Shown here one piece after another: positions 56,620 through 64,000 of a stretch of 64,000 nt of DNA. The first letter of the stretch is position 1, and the number at the start of each line of letters is the position of its first letter. A program made the translations under genes and the position numbers. The stretch lies in NCBI GenBank assembly GCA_014529385.2, contig CM043942.1, positions 108,437,141 to 108,501,140 of the forward strand, given 5' to 3'. This DNA comes from Adiantum capillus-veneris (lineage: Eukaryota > Streptophyta > Polypodiopsida > Polypodiales > Pteridaceae). The notes beneath the pieces were generated by a model. It made no database searches and had not been told where the DNA came from. It saw nothing but the letters and a program-made list of their open reading frames with translations.

Positions 56620-59600
56620 TCACCGGCCATGATAAAGAGGTAAAGTGGTCCTCAACACAAATAGCTCCCCAATCATGCCTTGAGCTGCTTCATGTGCCTC
56701 TCCATTTAGAGCACGTTCAATGTGTCTGATGATCCATGCTTCGAACTTTTTTAACAGGCCTTTAATTCTGAAGCACATTTCCTTCAATGAGGTGTTCTTG
56801 CTCTTCCACACACCCAGCACTTGCTTCACCACTAACAAGAAATCACCTTTTATGCTCAACCTTCGAACCCCATGCTTCAAACAAATGTGTAATCCGGCTT
56901 CCAGAGTAGCATATTCAGCCTCATTGTTACTATGAGCATCCAATTTGAACCCTCTCTTGCATACTAGCTTCCCCTCTGGATCATAAAGTGCTATACCCCC
57001 TGAAGCTGCATCATGGCTCTTTCTGTATGAACCATCAAAGAACAACACATGTGCATTTCTGATCTGTGGCACTTCTTCAACTACCTTTCTCACCACCTCT
57101 TCCTTAACAATAAGGGGATTCTCCTTGTAGGTCAACAAATCAGCTAGGGTAGCCCTTGTACTATCTTCCACTAGAAAAGAGAAATCAAACTCTTGCAGCT
57201 CAATTACCCATTTCTTCACCACGTTTGACATGTTAGTACCATTAATTAACTGTGGCAAAAAGGCATAACTCGTCAAGAAAACAAAAGGCCGTGGTAGCAA
57301 GTAATGACGAAATCGTCGACAAGCAAATATTACACTGGCCATCACTAGCTCTACTTCCGAGAACTTTCTCTCTGCTACCAGCTTCACACGGCTTGCACAA
57401 TACACTGGCCTCATATAATGGCTGCCCTTACCCTTTTGCAATAGCATGGCTCCAATGGAATCATCCCCTACTGATGGATTTACATAAAACACTTTCTCCC
57501 AATCAGGAGCCTGCATGGCTGACAACCCCCCTAACACCTCTTTCACCTCTTGAAACACTTCTTCACACTTGTCATCCCATTGCAATGGATCATGCTGCGA
57601 AGACAATGGAATAAACCGTGCCATGTACTTCACTTTGTGTATAAAAGCTGCCAATTGCTTCGTACTCGTAGGTGATGGAAGAAGAATAATAGACTTAACC
57701 TTATCTGGATCAGCCTCAATGCCATTTTTTGACACCATATGGCCCAATAACTTCACCCTTGGATGTGCTAGATGACATTTCTTTGGATTTAGTTGTCCTC
57801 CACATTCATCATATCGAGCCAATACCATCTGCAGCTTCTCATGGTGTTCAGCCCTACTGCTGTAGACAAAGAAGTCATCCATGAAAGCTTTAACACAACT
57901 ACCAATGAATGGTTCCAACACCCAATTTGCTCTCTCTTGATAGAAGGAAGGTCCATTTGACAACCCAAATGGCAATACTATGTAGCAATAGCAGCCCCAT
58001 GGCGTAATAAAAGTGGTCTTTGTGCAGTCTTTAAGAGCAATCTTCAATTGAAAATAGCCTGAAAAACCATCACACACACTGTACCTCTCATAGCCTGCCA
58101 CTGAATCCAAGATCCGATCAATGAATGGAAGAGGATATGGGTTCTTCTTAGTGGCTGCCTTTAAGGGCTTAAAATCTACACAAATCCTCCACTTCCCATC
58201 CTTCTTTGGACTGACTACAACTAGACTCACCCATTCTGTGGTCTCCACAGGGACTATGAACCCCGCCTTCAACAACTTGTCCACCTCTTCTCGCAAGGCT
58301 TCCATTTTCTCTTGACCCATCCTTGTTAGCCTTTGCCGCACTGGCTTAGCACCTTCTTTCAGCTCTATATGCATCTCTTCACCCTTGAACCGTCTGATCT
58401 CTTCATATGAAGTAATGAACAAATCATGAAAACTAATCAACATATGCAAATATATATCCTTCTCCATAGCTGAGAGGTCTCCACTGAACATTTGTGTCAT
58501 CAATTCCTCCTTCTTTGACAACTCAACCTTGGTTTGCATCAGCCCTTCAATCACTTCATAAGGCCCTTCACTTTCATCTTCAACCTCATTCGCAAATGCA
58601 ACTAAACCAAACTCCTGGATTTCTTTGTCCATCAAAAGAAATGCAACATCAGCATCCTCATCACTGCTGGTCGTGCTATCACTGTCCTCACCTGTCACCG
58701 TGGAAGAGTCTTCATCACTAGACTCATCCTCATCTTCATAAAGCTCCTCTAATCGTTTCCTTGTGTCCATATTATAAAGCTTCTTGGTACTTGTCTTTCC
58801 ATAGAGGCTAATCGTACCATGTCGCCAATCTTGAACAGCTCCCACTGCACGTAACCATGGTCTGCCCAGTATAATAGGATATGCTCCCAACCCTGCTGGC
58901 ATCACATGAAAATCAACCACTGCCTTTGCGTCATATGCCTCCACTTCTAAGCTCTTTACAACACCCAAGCATTTTACTTTTTGATGGTTTGCCAATCTGA
59001 TCCGAAAACCTGACACCCCAGCCACTGTGAGACCCATCTTCTCAACGCATGAGTGCATTATGATGCATATTTGGGCTCCGCCATCCACATAACCTTGTCC
59101 CAAATTTTTCCTTTTATGCCACACATCTACTATTGGACAAATGTCTGGTAGCTCATCCATTGCCAACACCTTTACTGAACCTCTCTCTAGCTCTTTCTCC
59201 ATTGGGTTAACCATCCTCTTCCACTGTCGCTTTAGCTTAGGCACCATCTCTATAAGCTGCCCAAAAGTAACATCTGCCTTCCTGCTCGTCAGATCCTCCT
59301 TCAAGTCATAGCTTAATTGCCCATCCCCTAGTGGAAAATCTGAAACATGAAACTTTCGACGAGCTCTCCTTTTCCTCTTGGCCTTGAAATCCTCGCCTTC
59401 ATGGCTCTTTCCTTTCTTATTACTAGGACCTGGGGCACTTCTTCCTTCCTTATCCTCTGTGGTCCTCTTCCCAATAGGCATCACTAATGTATCCTCTAGC
59501 TTTGAAGCCTTCTCCAAGGTGACTACACTTAGCACTTTTGTCTTTCCCTTTTCCTCTTGGGTTAATCCACTGGTTCCTTGATCTCCCTTAATTTCGATGC

Positions 59601-59979
59601 CATAATCATTTGACCTAGTTAACACCTGTCTTGGCAATGGATACATGTCTCCCCCCATCCTTGGTGGCTTATCACATTGCGGGCTGATGTGACCCAACTC
59701 TCCACAATTGTAACATGTGGGCGTCTTCCTCCAAAACCTACCATTGCTTTGTCCAACACCATTCCTAGGCCTTTCTTCACCTCCTGGATGATTTTCAAAC
59801 CTCCCTCGACCTCGATTATTTCCCACTTGACCTAGCATGTTTAGGCTGAGATTCTTCATCAAATCTACCACTTGCCTCATGTCTTGCCTTAGCCCATCAT
59901 CTTGCACCGATGTAGTGACCACTGCTGGCATAACCTGAGTAGTAACAAGAACCACTGGTTCATGATGAACTCCTGACAT
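56620..59979 (-). pseudogene. Ty3/Tat pol: knuckle, protease, RT, RNase H, second RNase H
   Basis: This open frame has 1119 codons. A zinc knuckle lies at residues 89-102 (CYNCGELGHISPQC). A protease-like site YVDGGAQICIIM lies at about 296, with D-G-G in place of D-S/T-G. RT spans about 560-760, with VCDGFSGYFQL and the catalytic FMDD at about 699-702. The RT-linked RNase H/connection follows to about 920. A second RNase H starts with FFDGSY at about 979 and has NNEAEYATLEAGL and IKGDFLLVVKQVLG. The frame ends at TGA (56620-56622) in a position consistent with Trp. It is one continuous frame with gag and integrase. The large intact frame means decay is limited to a few point changes. Confidence 0.93.
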
Positions 59980-60003
59980 GCGACCTTGTAAAGACTCTAT
60001 AGG

Positions 60004-60579
60004 CTAAAATTCACACCTCATGGGCAAAGACTCCACCCCTAACTGGCTCATTTTCCTCAACTTCCACTCTTTGTTCTTTGCTACCTCTAGTGCATCTTCA
60101 TATGTCCTAGGCTTCTTTAGCTCCACTCTCCAACGTATATTCTCCCAAAGACCAGCCAAGAACCTGTCCTTCTTCATCATGTCAGGCAGGGGTAGCTGTG
60201 GTGCTAAGGCCTTGCACATCCGCTCCCATGCCAATGAGAACTTACGTATGTACGCATCTACTGGCTCACCTTCCTTTTGCACCAAACCTTGTACTTCTTG
60301 CCACACTTTGTCAGGATCTTCTATCTTCACAAACTCCACTTCCAAACCATGCCTTAGATTGTCCCAACTCAATCTTACAGGTGGATCCACTGCACGCAAC
60401 TTCTCTTCAAATGCTTTAGACCAAACTCGTGCATCACTCTTCAAACAAATTTGGAGAAGGCGTAACATTTGCGCAGGGTCATTAATCTGGTTGCTAATGC
60501 AGGCAACCTCCATCTTTTCCAAAAATTCTTCCACATCTTCATCACTTCTTCCATGAAACTCCGAATAAGAGAAAGCCAT
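60004..60579 (-). pseudogene. Ty3/Tat gag
   Basis: 191 codons from MAFSYSEFHGRSDEDVEEFL contain the retrotrans_gag pattern (VWSKAFEEKLRAVDPP, SWDNLRHGLEVEFVK, AYIRKFSLAWERMCKAL, DRFLAGLWENIRWRVEL). An in-frame TAG at 60004-60006 ends it 24 bases before the next ATG of pol. Without the stop, gag would continue directly to the zinc knuckle. Whether the stop is a natural suppression site or a mutation cannot be told from one copy; the other three in this element argue for mutation. Confidence 0.9.
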
Positions 60580-60674
60580 GGCTACCCAAGTTTAATGCTT
60601 TAAGAACCTCTTCGAACACACGTGCAAGAACCCAAAACTTTTCACTACCCAATCCCCAGAAACTTCAATGGAGC

Positions 60675-60923
60675 TCAGCTTTGGATAAGGACAAACACAT
60701 GCACATCAAATGAGTTTTCATAGTTGATCATCGGAATTACAACAGGCAAAGGACATTCCAGTATCTCTCTTAATCTTCTTGGCCCGAACATAAAGACTAG
60801 GCACAGCTGGAAAAAGATCTTCTTGGACACATGAACATTAATCTGGATTCTTTGAGTTAAATGAAATGGAGTGAATTGAGGGCCATTTTGATCATCCATT
60901 AAAGCCAACCATGCAGCTCCCAA
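60675..60923 (-). CDS. Leader ORF C1 of the small conserved family
   Basis: This 82-residue product contains RIQINVHVSKKIFFQLCLVF, MFGPRRLREILE and IPMINYENSFDVHVFVL. It aligns over 53 gapless positions with C2 and C3 of the tRNA-Trp element; 18 positions are identical in all three. It sits between the primer site and gag on the sense strand, ending about 95 bp before the gag ATG. Function is unknown. Presence in two element families, in the LTR of one and the leader of the other, suggests shared ancestry or capture. Confidence 0.55.
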   Translation of the reverse strand: MGAAWLALMDDQNGPQFTPFHLTQRIQINVHVSKKIFFQLCLVFMFGPRRLREILECPLPVVIPMINYENSFDVHVFVLIQS

Positions 60924-61500
60924 GAAGGCACACCTGACTTATCCTCTGATTTTGCCAAAATTTCAGCAGCATCACAGCATAAATGTCTCAAAAGACCAAA
61001 ATACCAGCCATCACAACTCGGAAAAATTTTGGCAAAGTTTCCCCAGAAGTAGAGCAGTAGGAACCCAAAATAGAGACTGTATATGTATGCATAAATTATC
61101 AACAATAGAACCCGAGCATCAAATAGGACTCACTAGTACATAGCCTATGGCAAGGTCACGAAAAGGGTGCTCCAGCTACCTATATCACCGAAAGGATCTC
61201 CACATTTGAGAATCCCCCAGCTCAATAAAAACCTCAAACTATCGACCCTCACACGAAGGCTAATGTAAATCATGTATAGTCAAGTCTCAGAAATGACTAT
61301 CTTCCAGACCAAGTCTCAGAAATGGATGGGACTGCCAAATAAAACCATATATGGCTCCACAAATGCGTACAATGGCAGTTTCCACAAGTAACGTACAATC
61401 CAGCACACGATGCGCTCAAATAGGCGCCAAGTGATGCATACCCACAACAACTGCAAGTGACATCACTGCTAGTATATCACTGTACTCCAGCTACATGTAC
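60924..61500 (-). other. Leader of the Tat-like element
   Basis: No conserved ORF other than C1. A 68-codon hydrophobic frame (61105-60899) overlaps C1 and has no recognised motif. Confidence 0.45.
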
Positions 61501-61560
61501 CTGTGTGAATCACCTGTACCTGTACCTGTACCTGTACCTGTCCCTGTAACCTATAACTTG
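61501..61560. repeat. Short tandem array of tacctg in the leader
   Basis: Five to six tacctg units are followed by variants (taacctataacttgtaacctg). It lies about 60-120 bp inside the primer site on the sense strand. Confidence 0.85.
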
Positions 61561-61618
61561 TAACCTGTAACCCCGAATCTCGAAGCTTGAAGCTCGAAGC
61601 AGAAGGTACTCGAAGAAG

Positions 61619-61638
61619 ATCCTCAGTGGGGGCACCAA
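61619..61638 (-). promoter_or_regulatory. Primer binding site of the Tat-like element
   Basis: The sense strand reads TGGTGCCCCCACTGAGGATC, beginning TGG six bases inside the LTR. I cannot assign the tRNA with confidence; it is not the Met or Asp type. Confidence 0.7.
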
Positions 61639-61644
61639 AAGAAT

Positions 61645-62775
61645 GTGAGCGGGATGAAAACACACATAGCGCCTCTATAACTACCCGACACACACTCTTG
61701 GAAGGATACACACACACACTATGGGGCACCACTCGGCTTACACAACACACCTGGCCGAGACAGGGAACACACCTATGGAGTGAGAGGAGAGAGACTATCC
61801 ACTTGCCCACTCCACACAAACACACACACACACACACACCCAAAAAAATCAGCTCAAAAGAGAAGAATTTCTGATGTTTAGATACAATGAAGCTCAGCCC
61901 AATACCAATGGGGCAAATAGTTTACACAGTATGGGTAAAATAAGCCAGATACAATCACAAACTAGAGCAGAAACTTCGCTCATAGGAGAAACTTACACAA
62001 AAAAACAACAGAAAAAGAGTGAGGAATTTGTCAAAATGGACAGCGCCATCGCGTCCGGAACGGCCCAAAACCCCAGTCTACAATGTCAAAGTGCTCAAAT
62101 CCGACCTCGGATAAGCAGTTTACGGCCAAAACAGGCTCCAAAAACACACCTGCGGCTGTTCCTCCTCTCTTCTCCACGTTTTTTCTGGTCTTCTCTCTTG
62201 TTTTTCAGTTCCCACACTTAGCTTTATTATTTGGGCACCCTTGGCCTTTTAGATGACCTCAAACGGACCCCGAACAAGCCAAAAATTGACCTCGCAGTGC
62301 ATAGTTATCACCTTTTTGCATCATTCGCACACCTGGCACTCAGCTTTTTTCCAATAATGCATCTCGCCACCACGTGAAGTGGCCCCAAAAAAAGGTCCTC
62401 ATGATGACCTTTCTGCATAATTCTCACAAGCAAACACCCACGTTGTGTCCGTACTTCTCCGCGTGCAAGTATTGACCCCGTTCGCCCTCCTGACGCCACT
62501 AGATGCCATCTCACGCACCTGCTTACCTCATGTCGTCGGCCTGTGGATAGCTTACTCGAGAAGTTTTACGCGCTATAAACTCCTCATTATTGTAGAAAAA
62601 ACATACTGGTACTGGTGATAGTGAAAATCGATGCACTATGTACATGTTGTCCTACCTGTACACATGTGGGCCCCACGTAACCACCTGGCTCTGGAAAATG
62701 GGCAATTATTTATTTGATGCACCATGCATGTGTATGTACATATGCACAATCCCTTGCTCCAAAAAACTCTTGACA
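61645..62775 (-). repeat. 5' LTR of the Tat-like element
   Basis: 1131 bp. Differences from the 3' LTR are few (for example a longer AC run, a 9-base deletion near 62135 and scattered transitions). This fits a moderately recent insertion. Confidence 0.93.
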
Positions 62776-64000
62776 TCGTTACTTCGCCATGCTGACCGCT
62801 TCTTCTACCGGTGCTGTAAAGAGGTGAATGTCAACTTCTCCAAGCTTCAACCTTGCTTTACAAGCTTATCCCTTCTCTAACTTTTCTCATCATATATCTC
62901 ACCATTTGGTGAATGATTTTGTAAGTATTTTGTAGTGATAATTACTAACTACTAACCACTAACCTTATTGTAAAATGCACCCTCTACTAGAGTAGGCACT
63001 CCCAAATTATTCACTCAATCCTCTCTCCTTTCATCCTCAATAATTCTCTTCCCTTGAGCCCACATCCATGTGACTCAAAGGACAAGAGAGACCCACCCTC
63101 ATTAAAAAAAATAAAAATATGCATAATCTTTTATTCTTTCAAATAAACTTGATTAGGCGTAATCCAAATCGGGGCTTCTAAAACCTATAAATAGAGCCCT
63201 TCTCTCCCTTGTAAATCATCACATGATCACACTACACCACACCATTCTCCACCCATAACACACCACTCTTCAAGCCTAGTTGTGTAGAGTGTGTGCATCG
63301 TGAGTGCTCTATTCCATCATTACACATAGGTGCATGGAGAAGCTTGAAGTTAGTTATGCCATATAGAGGAGTGGAGTGTATGCCATACTATTCACCACAC
63401 TTGTAGCTTACTCTTGTGCATAAATAAGATTTATAGTTTTGGGTGCAATTGTATGCTGCAACTACGACTCTTCTCTCCAAATTGACTTGATAAGTTGGCT
63501 CATCAGGTGGTTGAAGGTATATTGTCCTTGAAGTTGTTGTGCCATTTCATGCTTGGTGGTTTGAGGGCTTGTTGAATTGTTTGCCTAAAAGGTCAATTAT
63601 AAGAGGGTGCTCGGTGAGAGGGCTCCCGTGACCCTAAGACAATTTGTGTATTGGCAACAAGGTCAAGTTTTGTGTTGTCTCTCTATTTCTCATCAAGCTT
63701 TGTGTGCATCTAGTCTTTAAGGCTAAGACTGAGTTGCTCAAGTTGATTTGTGCTCTTTACCTCTCTCTGGGGTGGTGAATGTTTGTGTTTGGTGTGTGTG
63801 GCTATCTTGCATTCCCCTCTCTTTGTGCGTTTGAGTACAAGAAGATATCACGTGCGTCCTAGTTCGCATCTACAACTAGGTGGTGCCCCTTTTCTTGTTT
63901 GGTTTCGGGCTGTGGGTTGTTGTTGTCTCTGATTGTGCTTGCCCCAACCCCATTTGAGCAGCATGGGATCCTCGAAGGGTGTTTAGAGGCCACTCTTCTT
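62776..64000. other. Flank with a promoter-like stretch, no gene recognised
   Basis: No coding domain is visible. A TATA-like box at 63185-63194 is followed by CT-rich sequence and then a long G/T-rich stretch to the window edge. This could be the start of another plus-strand LTR or a host promoter and leader cut by the window end. Confidence 0.4.
63185..63194 (+). promoter_or_regulatory. TATA-box-like ctataaatag
   Basis: The sequence matches the plant TATA consensus with agagcccttctctccc following, the type of context seen in LTR promoters. There is no supporting gene downstream within the window. Confidence 0.45.

Larger units (their letters stand above)
54094..62775 (-). mobile_element. 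Ty3/Tat-like LTR retrotransposon with dual RNase H
   Basis: LTRs 54094-55229 and 61645-62775 start TGTGAGCGGGATG and end TTGACA or CTGACA. A purine tract (complement of 55230-55249) and a primer site (61619-61638) set the sense as minus. Gag (60579-60004), then protease, RT, RNase H and a second RNase H (59979-56620), then integrase (56517-55258) are all in one frame, interrupted by four stop codons. RNase H followed by another RNase H before integrase is the Tat-lineage order. No clear TSD was found; the left edge was later hit by the tRNA-Trp element. Confidence 0.95.

Noticed and set aside
56720-60556. Plus-strand ORFs opposite the Tat-like pol and gag
   Set aside because: They are antisense shadows of strongly conserved retroviral domains on the minus strand.
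61501-61560. Telomere-like or satellite repeat
   Set aside because: The unit is tacctg with only five to six copies inside a retrotransposon leader; it is not a plant telomere motif.

Overview
This window looks like nuclear DNA of a large-genome land plant. The evidence is two LTR retrotransposons with a plant initiator-Met-type primer site, a Ty3 element with two RNase H domains (as in the plant Tat lineage), CACTA-like foldback MITEs, long GA/CT and TG microsatellites, and introns with GT..AG ends. One transposase-like family (34.4-37.1 kb) recalls families I associate with ferns, but I cannot verify that here. I see no rRNA or tRNA gene, no CRISPR array, nothing prokaryotic and no ordinary housekeeping gene.

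Layout. 1-3.4 kb is AT-rich with no gene. 3.5-6.2 kb is a decayed plus-strand multi-exon gene of unknown family. From 6.24 to 42.49 kb a minus-strand Ty3-type element (5' LTR 40791-42485, gag, protease) has been split by successive insertions. A solo LTR of its own family sits in gag (38642-40234). A four-gene cluster of about 11.7 kb lies between gag and protease (about 25.5-37.2 kb). An 18.7-kb gag-protease-only LTR element lies inside the protease (6491-25221, perfect TSD acata), and it carries a nested Copia element (9333-14910). 42.5-47.7 kb holds an integrase relic, a tRNA-like tandem repeat and three related foldback MITEs. 47682-54089 is a non-autonomous LTR element with 2-kb LTRs, a tRNA-Trp primer site and one acidic ORF. 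It sits directly against the edge of a Ty3/Tat-like element (54094-62775) that has gag, protease, RT, RNase H, a second RNase H and integrase in one frame broken by four stops. 62.8-64 kb has no recognised gene.

The most unusual object is the minus-strand gene 30288-27439. It starts with a histone H3 domain of CENH3 type, runs into a Ulp1/C48 cysteine protease, then 18-residue acidic repeats, then an FCP1/NIF-like phosphatase domain joined by an in-phase intron. It is broken by stops and frameshifts, but the order is clear. It stands head-to-head with another decayed gene across a 2-kb microsatellite region holding four units of exactly 57 bp with inverted ends. The cluster also contains one gene that looks intact (25801-26919, 305 residues after splicing). 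I infer that the cluster is a large mobile element or its remnant.

Two other systems deserve attention. A small protein family of about 70-82 residues is encoded twice in tandem (ATGA stop-start overlap) in each LTR of the tRNA-Trp element, and once in the leader of the Tat-like element. A palindrome-anchored repeat of about 290 bp flanks the gag-protease genes of the 18.7-kb element on both sides. All assignments come from reading the sequence; no database search was run.
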